Source of the DNA: Rhodocyclales bacterium GT-UBC
Lineage (GTDB): Bacteria > Pseudomonadota > Gammaproteobacteria > Burkholderiales > Rhodocyclaceae
Length of the DNA: 64,000 nt
Assembly (NCBI GenBank): GCA_003583745.1
Contig: QXPY01000018.1
Span: forward strand, 17,983-81,982
Reading direction: 5' to 3'
The notes under the pieces are model-generated. The model saw nothing but the letters and a program-made list of their open reading frames with translations. It was not told where the DNA came from and ran no database searches. Positions 52,730-62,259 of this stretch are shown here, one piece after another (positions within the stretch are counted from its first letter, which is position 1; every line of letters starts with the position of its first letter). The translations under genes were made by a program, and so were the position numbers.

Positions 52730-52782
52730 AACCCCTTATCAGCGGTTATTCCCGCTCTTTTCGCGAAAAAAGGAGATTCAAA

Positions 52783-53202
52783 ATGAAACGTGTTCAACAA
52801 GGTTTTACGCTGATCGAACTGATGATCGTTGTGGCGATTATCGGTATTCTGGCTGCCGTGGCACTGCCTGCCTATCAGGATTACACTGTCCGTGCCAAGG
52901 TATCGGAAGTGGTTCTGGCTGTCTCGGCCCCCAAAACTTCGATTGCTGAGTTTTATCAATCTCAAGGTAAGCTTCCGAGCACAGCTTCTCTCGGCACGAT
53001 CGATACTAAGTCGAAGTTTGTGAGAAGCGTTGCTTGGGACGGTACGAAGATCACCGCACTGGCTACGGCAACCGCCGATAGCAAGATTTCGGGTAAGTCC
53101 ATTGTCTTGACCCCGACTTCCACTGGTGCAGGTGCTGGTCAACTTAACTGGGCTTGTACCGGTGATATGCCTTCGAAGTACATGCCGGCTAGCTGTAAAT
53201 AA
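52783..53202 (+). CDS. pilA: type IV major pilin PilA
   Basis: A 139-residue type IVa prepilin: leader MKRVQQG cut before FTLIELMIVVAIIGILAAVA, with Glu at +5, then a pilin globular domain rich in Ser/Thr/Ala and a C-terminal disulfide loop between WACTG and ASCK. It is the major subunit of a type IV pilus distinct from the MSHA-like system. AAAAGGAG precedes the ATG, the promoter is sigma-54 type, and a strong terminator follows. The Ser/Thr-rich C-terminal region (LTPTSTGAGAG) offers O-glycosylation sites for the genes downstream. Confidence 0.96.
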   Translation: MKRVQQGFTLIELMIVVAIIGILAAVALPAYQDYTVRAKVSEVVLAVSAPKTSIAEFYQSQGKLPSTASLGTIDTKSKFVRSVAWDGTKITALATATADSKISGKSIVLTPTSTGAGAGQLNWACTGDMPSKYMPASCK

Positions 53203-53216
53203 TCCGTTCTAGACGA

Positions 53217-53254
53217 AAAAGAGAAAGCCGCCCTTTGAGGCGGCTTTCTCTTTT
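53217..53254. terminator. strong intrinsic terminator after pilA
   Basis: A perfect 16-bp stem (53217-53232 with 53239-53254) around a six-base loop, with terminal A and T runs. It separates pilA from the glycosyltransferase gene 15 bp on. Confidence 0.95.
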
Positions 53255-53269
53255 GATTCAAAAAAATAA

Positions 53270-55198
53270 ATGAATATTCTCCGTTCTAAATTGCTTTCTT
53301 GGTTTGCGCTGATTTTTATGTGCGCACTCCTTTATTGGCCGGGTTTGAATGGAGGTTTTTTCTTTGACGATTTTGCGAATATTGTTGACGCGCCCGAAAT
53401 AAAAATCGATGAAATTTCGGTACATACGGTAAAGACAGCTTGGGAGAGTGGAAATTCTGGCCCTTTAGGCCGCCCGGTTAGCATGATTAGTTTTGCGCTG
53501 AATTACTATTTTGCTGGCTTTTCTCCATTTTGGTTCAAGCTAACTAATGTTGCTATTCATGGCCTCAATGCGATTCTGGTATGTATTTTATTGAATCAGA
53601 TTGCTGATATATTTTTAAGTAAGCAGCGAGATTCTTTAAAATTTTCTCTGACCGTTCTTCTTGCAATGATATGGGCATGTCATCCGATTCAGTTGACATC
53701 CGTTCTTTATGTTGTGCAAAGAATGACAAGCCTTTCGTCAATGTTTGTTCTGCTTGCCTTGATATTGCATATCCAAGGCCGCCAAGTTTGGCAGGGACGC
53801 AAAGCAATTATGGCAATGGCTTTGGCTTGGTTGGTCTTTTTTCCTTTGTCAATCTTGTGTAAAGAGACAGGGGTTTTGTATTTTGGCTACGTTTTTACAT
53901 ATGAATTATTGGCTAGGCGAATTAAGTACGATTGCTACGATCAATTTGGGCGCGTGTATTTAGTAGGTTTGGCTGTATTTGGCTTTGTTTTTTTGCTTTA
54001 TCTGAAGTTTTTTCCATCTTGGTTGTGGGGGGGGTATGTTGGGCGACCATTTACTCTGATTGAGAGGGCTCTTACCGAATTCAGGGTCTTATGTGATTAT
54101 GTTGGTTTGATGTTTGCGCCAACTTTGCCAAGTTTTTCGCTTTATCATGATGATGTTGGTTTATCAAATGATTTGTTTTCCCCAATTTCAACTCTGTATT
54201 CAATTTTTGGATTTGTATTTGTAGTCTTAGTGGCGGCTTTGTTGCTAAAGAAAGCTCCATTGATAACTTTTTCGGTTCTCTGGTTTATTGTTGGTCATTC
54301 ATTAGAGTCATCAATTCTTCCCTTGGAATTGATGCATGAACATCGAAATTACTTGCCAAGCCTAAGTTTAGTATTTCTATTTATGCAGGTTTTTAACTGG
54401 CTGGCATTTGCTTTCTTGAATGGTAAGTTTGTTTTCTTTTGGGCCGGAACTGGTTTGCTGGGGTATTGCGCAGTTTTGACTTATTTGCGTGCGGACATGT
54501 ATGGGGATGATGTTCGACGCACTCAGCTTGAAGCGCAGTATCATCCGCGTTCAGCGAGATCGCAATACGATGCTGGCGCATTATTGGTTAACTTATACAA
54601 TCTGCAACCCGATGCACGCATAATTCCTTTCGCACTCAAACATTTCGAGGCAACAAATCAGATTGACCCAAATTTTAAAATGGCATTCGTTGGAATTTTA
54701 CAACTGGAATGCTTATCCAAAAAAGGGTCCAGCGAAGAGGTTGTGGAACAGTTGGCAAAGCGTTTAAGCGTGGGCGTAATTTCAGTTCAAGAGAGAGCGA
54801 CTATGAATGGGATTGCTCATGCACTGAATACGGGAACGTTATGTCTATCAAGGTCGCAAGTGGATAAGCTTTTCTCTAGTGTGTTATCAAATCCATTGGC
54901 TAGAGATGGTGATAAAGCTCGAATTTTAAATCGTTATGCGATGTATCTTTGGTTGGGGCAGAAGGATTATCACGCTGCATTGAGTGCGATGAAAAATTCT
55001 TTTAGTTTGGGTGATCAAGACCCGGTAAATCGATTGAATGCGATTCAGCTTATGCGGGCTCTGGGAGATAAGGCGGGGGTGTTGAATATGTTAAATGATA
55101 TCGAAGGCAGAAAATTAACTGAACTCGATCGTGCTAACTTAAATGAACTAAAGAGCGAACTGCTTGCGGAAGGAGTCTTAGAGGGCGTAAGCCAATGA
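53270..55198 (+). CDS. GT-C-type membrane glycosyltransferase with C-terminal TPR region, probable pilin glycosylation
   Basis: A 642-residue protein with about ten to twelve hydrophobic segments in its first 420 residues and a soluble, TPR-like C-terminal region (about 430-640). The first loop after the initial helix holds FFFDDFANIVD; an acidic pair here is the metal/catalytic site of GT-C enzymes such as bacterial TMTC/PMT-like proteins. HEHRNYLPS near residue 363 is another landmark. With a polyprenyl-phosphate sugar synthase next and the pilin gene before, it probably transfers a sugar to PilA. The gene is visibly AT-rich compared with the his and suc genes, which suggests transfer. No acceptor specificity can be read from sequence. 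Confidence 0.7.
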   Translation: MNILRSKLLSWFALIFMCALLYWPGLNGGFFFDDFANIVDAPEIKIDEISVHTVKTAWESGNSGPLGRPVSMISFALNYYFAGFSPFWFKLTNVAIHGLNAILVCILLNQIADIFLSKQRDSLKFSLTVLLAMIWACHPIQLTSVLYVVQRMTSLSSMFVLLALILHIQGRQVWQGRKAIMAMALAWLVFFPLSILCKETGVLYFGYVFTYELLARRIKYDCYDQFGRVYLVGLAVFGFVFLLYLKFFPSWLWGGYVGRPFTLIERALTEFRVLCDYVGLMFAPTLPSFSLYHDDVGLSNDLFSPISTLYSIFGFVFVVLVAALLLKKAPLITFSVLWFIVGHSLESSILPLELMHEHRNYLPSLSLVFLFMQVFNWLAFAFLNGKFVFFWAGTGLLGYCAVLTYLRADMYGDDVRRTQLEAQYHPRSARSQYDAGALLVNLYNLQPDARIIPFALKHFEATNQIDPNFKMAFVGILQLECLSKKGSSEEVVEQLAKRLSVGVISVQERATMNGIAHALNTGTLCLSRSQVDKLFSSVLSNPLARDGDKARILNRYAMYLWLGQKDYHAALSAMKNSFSLGDQDPVNRLNAIQLMRALGDKAGVLNMLNDIEGRKLTELDRANLNELKSELLAEGVLEGVSQ

Positions 55199-56073
55199 AG
55201 GCAGATCAGATTTTTGGAAGAGTGAGCATTGTCTTACCGGCGCGTAATGAGGCGCCTGCTCTTCAGATTATCTTACCTAGGCTAAAGTTGACTTTGCCTG
55301 ATGCGGAGATAATTGTTGTTGATGATGGTTCCTCTGATAATACAGCCGAGGTTGCCAAAGCTGCTGGGGTTAATGTGATTAGCCACCCTTATTCAAAGGG
55401 AAATGGAGCTTCCATCAAGACAGGGGCCCGTCATGCAAGCGGGGAAATAATTGTTTTTATGGACGCGGATAGTCAGCATCGACCCGAGTATATTCCAGAT
55501 TTGCTTGGTAAATTAAATTCAGGTTATGACATGGCGGTTGGGGCAAGGTGCTCATTGCAATCCCAAGCAGGTTTGCACCGGGCTGCAGCAAACGGTTTCT
55601 ATAATCGATTTGCAAGTTGGATGACCGGACATCAAATTCTTGACCTGACTTCTGGTTTTAGAGCTGTTCGAGCTCAGTTATTTAAGAGTTTTCTATATAT
55701 TTTACCAAACGGATTTTCTTACCCAACTACGATAACCATGGCGTTTTTTCGAAGTGGATATTCGGTTACTTATGTGCCAATTGTTGTTGATAAAAGGATT
55801 GGAAAAAGTCATGTTCGTCTTTGGCGAGACGGAGTTCGATTTTTATTGATAATATTCAAAATTGGTACTTTGTTTTCGCCGCTGAAGCTCTTTTTTCCAA
55901 TAAGTTTTTCATTTTTTTCGATAGGTCTTTGCTATTATGCCTACACCTACATGACCAGTGGTAGATTCACCAATATGTCGGCCTTGCTGTTTATTACAGC
56001 GATTTTGGTTTTTTTGATTGGTCTTGTATCAGAGCAGATCACATCGCTAATGTATCGTGAGCAAGATAAGTAG
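55195..56073 (+). CDS. polyprenyl-phosphate sugar synthase (DPM1/GtrB-like GT2)
   Basis: A 292-residue family 2 glycosyltransferase: SIVLPARNEA, IIVVDDGSSDNTAEV, the DxD in FMDADSQHRPEYI near residue 93, and SGFRAVR near 165, followed by two C-terminal membrane helices (about 225-290). Such enzymes load a hexose or related sugar from a nucleotide donor onto undecaprenyl phosphate, giving the donor for GT-C enzymes. It overlaps the GT-C gene by 4 bp, so the pair is coupled. Also AT-rich. Confidence 0.88.
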   Translation: MKADQIFGRVSIVLPARNEAPALQIILPRLKLTLPDAEIIVVDDGSSDNTAEVAKAAGVNVISHPYSKGNGASIKTGARHASGEIIVFMDADSQHRPEYIPDLLGKLNSGYDMAVGARCSLQSQAGLHRAAANGFYNRFASWMTGHQILDLTSGFRAVRAQLFKSFLYILPNGFSYPTTITMAFFRSGYSVTYVPIVVDKRIGKSHVRLWRDGVRFLLIIFKIGTLFSPLKLFFPISFSFFSIGLCYYAYTYMTSGRFTNMSALLFITAILVFLIGLVSEQITSLMYREQDK

Positions 56074-56115
56074 GTTGTTTTGCTTTGCATGTAATCAACC
56101 TCGAAGTTTTATGTA

Positions 56116-57291
56116 ATGTTAAGTTCAATACGACTGTTGTTTGTTTCTCGAAACTTCCCACCTCTAAAAGGGGGAATGGAGAGACTTAATCATCGTATCT
56201 TTCTCGTGATGCAGAGTGCTTTTCGGATGGCTTTCTGTGGGCCGCGCGGTTCAAGTGGGTTCATAGCAAATCCTGAGCATTTGACGGAACTACCAGTCTC
56301 TTCTTTGGTTGCCTTTTTGCTTTCTTGCCAAGTGTCAAGTTTACGGTTGGCTCTTCGTTTCACGCCTGACATTATTTATTCCGGAAGTGGGTTGACTGCA
56401 CCTGCTGTGTGGTTCTCTGCTTTGGTGACGAAGGCAAAGACAGTTTGTTATTTGCACGGTTTGGATATTGTTGTTGATCATCCGATTTATCAATTTTTTT
56501 TCCTGCGTGCGATTAAGCAATTTGATCAAATCATAGTGAATAGTAAGCATACGGCAGCCTTGGCTATGGCCGCCGGTATTCGCCAGGATGCAATCGCAAT
56601 TGTTCATCCCGGTGTGGAACTTCCTGACTTAAGGTGGTCGAGTGAATGCAGAAGACGTTTTCGGCACCATATTTCAGCAGGCGAAAGGTCAATTCTTTTG
56701 ATTGCAGGAAGGCTGACCGAGCGGAAAGGGGTGGCAGATTTCGTTCGGTACGGATTGCCGGAAGTTCGTAGAGTTTTTCCGGATACCTTGCTTGTTGTGG
56801 TGGGGGAGGAGGCCAGAAGTGCCCTCAAGCACCGCAAAGGTGTGACCGAAGGAATACTTTGCGCAGCGGAAGAAAGCGGCTGTGAGGATATTGTTTTTCT
56901 TGGTGCAGTCGACGATGCAATGTTGAGTGATGCTTACTTTGCTGCCGATGTAATGGTGTTTCCCGTTCTCGACTTGCCGGGTGATGTCGAAGGATTTGGG
57001 ATGGTGGCCCTGGAAGCTGCAGCACATGGCTTGCCAACTGTAGCTTTTGCCGTCGGTGGCGTGCCCGATGCAGTCGAACACGGTCGCTCGGGGTATTTGG
57101 CCAAGTCTGGAGACTATTTTCAGTTCTCCCAATATGTGATCGAACTACTTCATTCGCGCCACCGTGCAGGAACCATCCCTTGTGCCGCATCATGTATTGA
57201 ATTCGCTCAAGGCTTTGCGTGGCCATTGTTTAATCAGCGTTTTCTAGCGGTTTTGCAAAGCCTGGATAGCGTCAGGAAAGTTGTTCGTTAG
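56116..57291 (+). CDS. GT4-family glycosyltransferase
   Basis: A 391-residue GT-B glycosyltransferase: FVSRNFPPLKGGMERLNHR at the start, VCYLHGLDIVVDHP near residue 113, ILLIAGRLTERKGV near 195, and the donor-binding EGFGMVALEAAAHGLPTVAF near 291 with its EX7E pair. It probably adds a sugar to a lipid-linked glycan. It begins 42 bp after the synthase gene, with no strong ribosome site, and its 3' end overlaps the convergent minus-strand cluster by 4 bp. Confidence 0.88.
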   Translation: MLSSIRLLFVSRNFPPLKGGMERLNHRIFLVMQSAFRMAFCGPRGSSGFIANPEHLTELPVSSLVAFLLSCQVSSLRLALRFTPDIIYSGSGLTAPAVWFSALVTKAKTVCYLHGLDIVVDHPIYQFFFLRAIKQFDQIIVNSKHTAALAMAAGIRQDAIAIVHPGVELPDLRWSSECRRRFRHHISAGERSILLIAGRLTERKGVADFVRYGLPEVRRVFPDTLLVVVGEEARSALKHRKGVTEGILCAAEESGCEDIVFLGAVDDAMLSDAYFAADVMVFPVLDLPGDVEGFGMVALEAAAHGLPTVAFAVGGVPDAVEHGRSGYLAKSGDYFQFSQYVIELLHSRHRAGTIPCAASCIEFAQGFAWPLFNQRFLAVLQSLDSVRKVVR

Positions 57292-58439
57292 CGCTGTAGG
57301 GCCAATCGGTGCTGACCACGCCCCTGTTTCAGAATCTGACTAAGGAAGCTAGATAATTCTTCTGCGCGTTGCCCCCAACTTCTGATGTGGCGTTGCGGTA
57401 TTACACTTTTTGTTTGAATTTGTCGAGTTATCTGTTCAGCTAGACTATTGGGGGAGTCAAGCTCGGCAAGGCTTTGGGGGAAGTCGCGGAGTATTTCATT
57501 AACTTCGCCAATATTCGTGGCAACCAAGGGGGTCTGGCAGGCGATTATTTCTTGCAGTTTTTGTGGGTAGCAGTATTTTCCGAATGGCGAATCCTTATTT
57601 GAAATAATGGCAACATCGAGTGCATTCCAGAATAAAGGAGTACGGTCGGGTGGCATGATGCCAAGATCGAGAATCGGTAGGTTGTCAAAATCTTGTAGGG
57701 TGTTATCACGCGGTCCGGCTAATACAAGACGAACGCTCGGGGTGGTCTTTATTAGCCGGGAGTAAGCTTCAAGCAGTGTTGCTATGCCACGGCTTGCATC
57801 AAGCGCTCCGGCAGTCCCGATGAGGGTACCTCTGACTGGGAGTCCAAGTTGCTGACGTGCAGTTGATTGGTCGATGGGTCTGAATAATTGAGTATCGACA
57901 GCGTTTCCTAAGCAAAAGACGGGGTGTCCTGTTGGGAGTGCATAATCACTTTTTAAATACGCGACTAGCGTTCTGCTTACTGCGGTAAGGCCCTCGGCTA
58001 AGCGGCATGCGCGGCGAAATAGGGGGATGACGCCAGGGGCGCTTGATAATCCGAAGCTCTCATAATTGTCGTAAAGATCTATGACGCAAGGGATTTTTAA
58101 GGAGTGGCATATGGCTTGGAGTGCGATTCCATGCCAAGCGTCAGAGCTTGCCCAGACGATATCCGGACGAAATTCCGCACAAATTTTTCGCAGGCGAGTT
58201 AAATGTCGGATTGCGGAAATTGGAGAGAATGGTAGGGCGTTCATGGTCTCCCAGTGCACGCCTCCAGTACGCGTTAGTGAAGGCACACTATTGCTGCGAT
58301 GGCGGTAGCTTAAAGCTAGACCTCGTACCTGATGTCCCTGTTCAGCAAGGGCCTTGGGAATTTCAAAAAGTCGGCCATAGCAGTCATCAAGCAGATCGCG
58401 CCCGGTGTATTGACGTTTTGTGGCGATGAGAATGCGCAT
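57288..58439 (-). CDS. glycosyltransferase, GT1/GT4-like
   Basis: A 383-residue GT-B protein: MRILIATKRQYTGRDLLDD at the start, DIVWASSDAWHG near residue 97, VIDLYDNYESFG near 120, GTAGALDASRGIATLLEAY near 213, and a C-terminal donor domain with YPQKLQEIIACQTPLVAT near 306. The ATG lies 4 bp after the stop of the preceding gene; a longer frame to 58493 overlaps that gene and is less likely. Last gene of the minus-strand glycan cluster. Sugar and acceptor are unknown. Confidence 0.85.
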   Translation of the reverse strand: MRILIATKRQYTGRDLLDDCYGRLFEIPKALAEQGHQVRGLALSYRHRSNSVPSLTRTGGVHWETMNALPFSPISAIRHLTRLRKICAEFRPDIVWASSDAWHGIALQAICHSLKIPCVIDLYDNYESFGLSSAPGVIPLFRRACRLAEGLTAVSRTLVAYLKSDYALPTGHPVFCLGNAVDTQLFRPIDQSTARQQLGLPVRGTLIGTAGALDASRGIATLLEAYSRLIKTTPSVRLVLAGPRDNTLQDFDNLPILDLGIMPPDRTPLFWNALDVAIISNKDSPFGKYCYPQKLQEIIACQTPLVATNIGEVNEILRDFPQSLAELDSPNSLAEQITRQIQTKSVIPQRHIRSWGQRAEELSSFLSQILKQGRGQHRLALQR

Positions 58440-58443
58440 TTTT

Positions 58444-59418
58444 TCAGAACGCCAGAGTTGCTTGAGCCCAGGCTTTTCTGATGATCTCGCCAAACGACGA
58501 TAACTTTATACCGGTGCCTCGAATGCTTTTGTCCCGCATCGGAAGTTCAGTTCCGATTCGAATAGTGATCCATTTTCTCGTCGTACGCATCTCCTTCAGA
58601 TAATTGGCGTAAAACCATCGGAGTTGCTTTCTAGGCATTACACCCCAATCAAGCAGGCCGTTGGAAATGAAATAGGGGTTGAACACCTTGACGCCATGGA
58701 AGTGATAGAAAATTAGCGGCTCTCCATTGATCTCCATACCGTGAGCGGTTAGGGTGATGGGATGGCTTGACCAGTTCCAGGGAGCAAGGCCCCCCCCTTT
58801 GTGATTTAGTACAGCCAATTCTTGGCCGTAAAGGTCCGGCCATTCATCCAGATATTTCTGATCGCCGTATTTACCATCTTCGACACGGTCGTAGCACCAG
58901 TCCAGGCATTGCGTGCGCCAGCGTTCAAGACAGGCGAGGCCGCTTGCGGTGCGTCTAAAGCTTTGGTACTGGACGTTAAAACGCCCATAGCGTTCATGGT
59001 CCTTTAAATGCGCGGGATAACGATGTGGTGTGACCAGGATCGACCGTTCTCCCATTTCGCTGAACAGCGGCTGAGGCGATGAATAAAAATAAAGATCGGC
59101 ATCAAGGTAGGTGATCAGATCAATATCGGGATTTCGGGCAAAAATGAGGAGCGGCAGTTGTGGTGTTAAGGTGAAGTAATATTCGATAAGCCGTCGATTT
59201 TTTTTGGCTACACCTAATTCGGGCGCCCATTCCTCTAGTTCTGATAGCGCGATGCATGAAACATCGGGAAGAGCCAGTTTTCCAAGTATTTCAGCGGTTT
59301 CATCATCGAGAGCTAGCACGTGAAGTTGGAATGCACAACCCGTTGCATTTAGCGAACGATAAAGAGTCAGGCCGCGTAGCAGGTAATTTCGGTCGAAGTA
59401 GGTGCAGAAATGGAACAT
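58444..59418 (-). CDS. GT-A-fold nucleotide-diphospho-sugar transferase
   Basis: A 324-residue protein that starts MFHFCTYFDRNYLLRGL with the catalytic-type DxD in ITYLDADLYFYSS near residue 104. YGDQKYLDEWP near 185 and FYHFHGVKVF near 237 follow the pattern of GT8-like sugar transferases. No membrane helix is evident, so it should act in the cytoplasm on a glycan intermediate. Cotranscribed with the aminotransferase gene 12 bp upstream. Confidence 0.75.
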   Translation of the reverse strand: MFHFCTYFDRNYLLRGLTLYRSLNATGCAFQLHVLALDDETAEILGKLALPDVSCIALSELEEWAPELGVAKKNRRLIEYYFTLTPQLPLLIFARNPDIDLITYLDADLYFYSSPQPLFSEMGERSILVTPHRYPAHLKDHERYGRFNVQYQSFRRTASGLACLERWRTQCLDWCYDRVEDGKYGDQKYLDEWPDLYGQELAVLNHKGGGLAPWNWSSHPITLTAHGMEINGEPLIFYHFHGVKVFNPYFISNGLLDWGVMPRKQLRWFYANYLKEMRTTRKWITIRIGTELPMRDKSIRGTGIKLSSFGEIIRKAWAQATLAF

Positions 59419-59430
59419 GGCGCTGCGTGG

Positions 59431-60543
59431 TCAGTTTGAATGGAATAAGGAAAGAGCGCTGACAATAGTCTCCCTGTCTTGTTGAGACAGTTCCGGGAAA
59501 ATTGGCAAGCTGAGAATCTGTTTTACGACTTCTTCTGTGTGCGGCAGGGGAACTGGCTGAAAGCTGGAGGTGGCATAGACGGGCTGCTGATGAACCGCAA
59601 GCGGGTAGTGGACCAAGGTGGCAATACCATGGGCTTTCAATTGGGCGCGTAATTCATCCCGATTGAGGGCTTTGATAACGTATTGATGAAATACGTGTTG
59701 TGCACCAGGAGATCGCCTAGGTATTGCAAACGCACTCGTCGCCAAGGCTTCGTCATATGAGTTAGCGATTGCCCGGCGGCAATTGTTGTCTGCTTCAAGG
59801 TGCTTTAATCGGACTCGTAATATTGCAGCCTGCATTTCGTCCAAGCGTGAATTTATACCAAACTCGGTGCTGACATAGCGTTCTTGCCATCCATATTCAC
59901 GTAACAGCCTGATTTTGTTTGCAAGTGATGCATCTGCTCCAACAATCGCTCCACCATCACCCAGTGCAGCAAGATTTTTTGTCGGGTAAAAACTGAAGCA
60001 CCCCAAGTCTCCCCAGCAACCCGCTCCAATTCCATTTAGAGCGGCACCATGGGCTTGAGCGCAGTCTTCGATCACGGCTAAACCTGCGCGGCGAGCAATG
60101 GGCATGATTGCGCCCATGTCAGCCATTTGGCCGTATAGATGAACAACGATCAAGGCTCGTGCTTCACGGCCTTCCTGAGTCGATAATAGCTCCTCAAGCG
60201 ACTCGGGAGCGAGCGTGTATCTACACGGGTCAATATCTACGAAGAGTGGCGTGGCACCAATGCGACCTAAAGCGGCAACCGTTGCAACTGCCGTATGGGA
60301 TACGGTGATGACCTTGTCGCCGAAACTGATACCGAGTGCGCGAAGCGCCAATTCAAGGGCATCCGTTCCGCTCGCTACGCCTATCGACCACTTGTTGCCG
60401 ACGACCGATGCAAACTCATGTTCAAAGGCACTGACTTCCTGGCCCAGAATGTACCAACCACTATCCAGAACTCTTCTGATGGCAACGTCAATTTCTTCCT
60501 TGTGCGCCAGATAGCCTGCCTTGGGGTTTGATTGTGGGATCAC
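59431..60543 (-). CDS. DegT/DnrJ/EryC1/StrS-family sugar aminotransferase
   Basis: A 370-residue PLP enzyme: GQEVSAFEHEFASVVG near residue 34, GVASGTDALELALRALG near 54, VIEDCAQAHGA near 155, and the PLP Lys in SFYPTKNLAALGDGGA near 182. It should transaminate a keto-sugar nucleotide to give an amino sugar. The GTG start overlaps the epimerase stop as GTGA and follows GGGGAG at about 8 bp; the longer frame to 60621 runs into the epimerase gene. Probably supplies an amino sugar to the cluster's glycan. Confidence 0.92.
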   Translation of the reverse strand: MIPQSNPKAGYLAHKEEIDVAIRRVLDSGWYILGQEVSAFEHEFASVVGNKWSIGVASGTDALELALRALGISFGDKVITVSHTAVATVAALGRIGATPLFVDIDPCRYTLAPESLEELLSTQEGREARALIVVHLYGQMADMGAIMPIARRAGLAVIEDCAQAHGAALNGIGAGCWGDLGCFSFYPTKNLAALGDGGAIVGADASLANKIRLLREYGWQERYVSTEFGINSRLDEMQAAILRVRLKHLEADNNCRRAIANSYDEALATSAFAIPRRSPGAQHVFHQYVIKALNRDELRAQLKAHGIATLVHYPLAVHQQPVYATSSFQPVPLPHTEEVVKQILSLPIFPELSQQDRETIVSALSLFHSN

Positions 60544-61517
60544 AAATAATGCTCCCCATGAAGGCGGAAATAATCTAGCGTTTGCATGAGCCCTATTCGT
60601 AAATTGGTACGGGGCTGCCATTCCAATTCTTGCTCAATCAAGCTGAAGTCGGAGTAATAGTCACCGATATCAATTTTTTTTCTTTCGGGAGGGAACTCGT
60701 GAATGTGGTAGCACCCTTCCTTGTTTAAATTGACCAAGAGTTCTGCTAATTTGCTCAGGCTGATGATTTCTTTGGAGCCTAGATTGAATATCTTCCCGCA
60801 GGCCTTGGGGTTGATTGCAGCAACGATGAAGGCATCAACGACATCGTCGACATAATTGAAATCCCTTAGCTGTTCCCCTCCCCAAACCTCAAAAGGCTCT
60901 CCCTCTAGGAGGCGCCTGATCCAGATTCCCACAAAGGTTTGTCGGGCATCGCGAATTCGCATGCAGGGCCCATATGTATTGGTCAGCCGAAGTGCGCAGG
61001 TTGGAATCCCATAAACCTGTTGGTAGAGAAGGTGGTAACTTTCACCAGAAATTTTGTTGATGCCATTTACGTCTACCGGGCGTAGTGGGTGTGCTTCACT
61101 AACGGGAAGAAAGTCTGGGCGGCCATAGATCTGGCGTGTGCTAGCAAAGATGACGCGTGCAGTTGGATTATTGTGGCGCAACGCTTCCAGTATGGATAGC
61201 TGGGCTCGACTGTTGATTTCCAGATCCGTAAATGGATCGTGCATCGAATCCATATGGCTGGTTTGGCCGGCCAAGTTGAAGACGATATCAACATCCCGCA
61301 CAAGGTACTTCATGCTGTGAGGGTCTCTTACATCAGAGATGTTCAGTTTGACCTGTTCAGCGATGGCATGAAGGTTATGGAGATTTCCGCCATATTCTGG
61401 GATCAGGGAGTCGATAAGCGTCACATCTGCACCCAGGCTTACCAGTCGCTGCGCCAGATTGGATCCGATGAACCCTGCTCCCCCTGTAATCAAAACCTTT
61501 TTGTTTGCCAGCAACAT
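60540..61517 (-). CDS. NAD-dependent sugar epimerase/dehydratase
   Basis: A 325-residue extended SDR enzyme: the Rossmann motif TGGAGFIGSNLAQRL at the start, Tyr/Lys-type region with STRQIYG near residue 130 and GINKISGESYHLLY near 155, and RDFNYVDDVVDAFIVA near 218. It probably acts as a UDP-sugar epimerase or related enzyme feeding the aminotransferase. Start chosen is the ATG that follows GGAGG at about 6 bp; a second ATG 12 bp upstream overlaps that ribosome site. Confidence 0.9.
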   Translation of the reverse strand: MLLANKKVLITGGAGFIGSNLAQRLVSLGADVTLIDSLIPEYGGNLHNLHAIAEQVKLNISDVRDPHSMKYLVRDVDIVFNLAGQTSHMDSMHDPFTDLEINSRAQLSILEALRHNNPTARVIFASTRQIYGRPDFLPVSEAHPLRPVDVNGINKISGESYHLLYQQVYGIPTCALRLTNTYGPCMRIRDARQTFVGIWIRRLLEGEPFEVWGGEQLRDFNYVDDVVDAFIVAAINPKACGKIFNLGSKEIISLSKLAELLVNLNKEGCYHIHEFPPERKKIDIGDYYSDFSLIEQELEWQPRTNLRIGLMQTLDYFRLHGEHYL

Positions 61518-61542
61518 TTGAACCTCCATTCAGGTGAATCAA

Positions 61543-62259
61543 TCAGGCTTCCGGCTTACGGCAAATAACGAAATTGTCGAGGTAGAGTTCGCTGTCGTTG
61601 GCGGCAACTAAGGCGAGTAGCCAACCCACCAGCGAAATAGGGGTGATCAAGCATGCCCGCCCGAGAATCCTTATCATTAGAGGTGTGCATCTCAGAAGCG
61701 TGTTTATACGATCAGCCCACAGTGCACAGATGGCACCTCCGCCGCGAGTAAGTTTTTCTTGGTGCTCAATGCAAAATCCTCGCTGTTCTAGCAGGTTGCG
61801 CAAGCCAAACGAGGTGTAGCGCAAACAGTCATTTGGTTGTTCGTGTTCCGGCCACAAAAATGGTACGGTCAGGATCAAGATTCCACCAGGGCGTAGAACG
61901 CGGCGTAATTCAGCTACAAAATTCTCCTGGTTAAATACATGTTCGAGCACCTGATTGCAAAGGACGGCGTCAAAACTCGCATCAGATAAAGGGAAAAAAT
62001 GTCCGTCATAATAAATGTCAGCTTGCTTCAACTGCCGATTGTTTGCTGAGTCTAATTCAAGCCCGCAATACTGCGTTACTTGAGTAAAAACGTCGCGGTA
62101 TGGCTTTACCCCACAACCGACATCCAGTAGTGCGCCATGTACAGAATTAGCTGCCTTGGCAATGGAGCGCCATAAAAACATGCGTGACAAAAATGCTGGG
62201 TTGATGGGAAGAGCCCACCATGTAGGAGAAAACAGAGCTGACTTGGTCCAGCTTTTCAC
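61543..62259 (-). CDS. class I SAM-dependent methyltransferase
   Basis: A 238-residue methyltransferase with motif I LLDVGCGVKPYRDVF near residue 43, FDAVLCNQVLEHVF near 100 and LRPGGILILTVPFLWPEH near 125. The C-terminal end is hydrophobic (about 200-220). The GTG start overlaps the upstream gene's stop as GTGA; an ATG at 62343 would overlap by 88 bp. It may methylate a sugar or a lipid-linked glycan in the cluster. Confidence 0.85.
   Translation of the reverse strand: MKSWTKSALFSPTWWALPINPAFLSRMFLWRSIAKAANSVHGALLDVGCGVKPYRDVFTQVTQYCGLELDSANNRQLKQADIYYDGHFFPLSDASFDAVLCNQVLEHVFNQENFVAELRRVLRPGGILILTVPFLWPEHEQPNDCLRYTSFGLRNLLEQRGFCIEHQEKLTRGGGAICALWADRINTLLRCTPLMIRILGRACLITPISLVGWLLALVAANDSELYLDNFVICRKPEA

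Noticed and set aside
53270..55198. PglL/TfpO-type O-oligosaccharyltransferase (Wzy_C) for the gene after pilA
   Set aside because: The N-terminal FDD loop and C-terminal TPR region fit a GT-C/TMTC-like plan better, and no Wzy_C-type signature was recognised.
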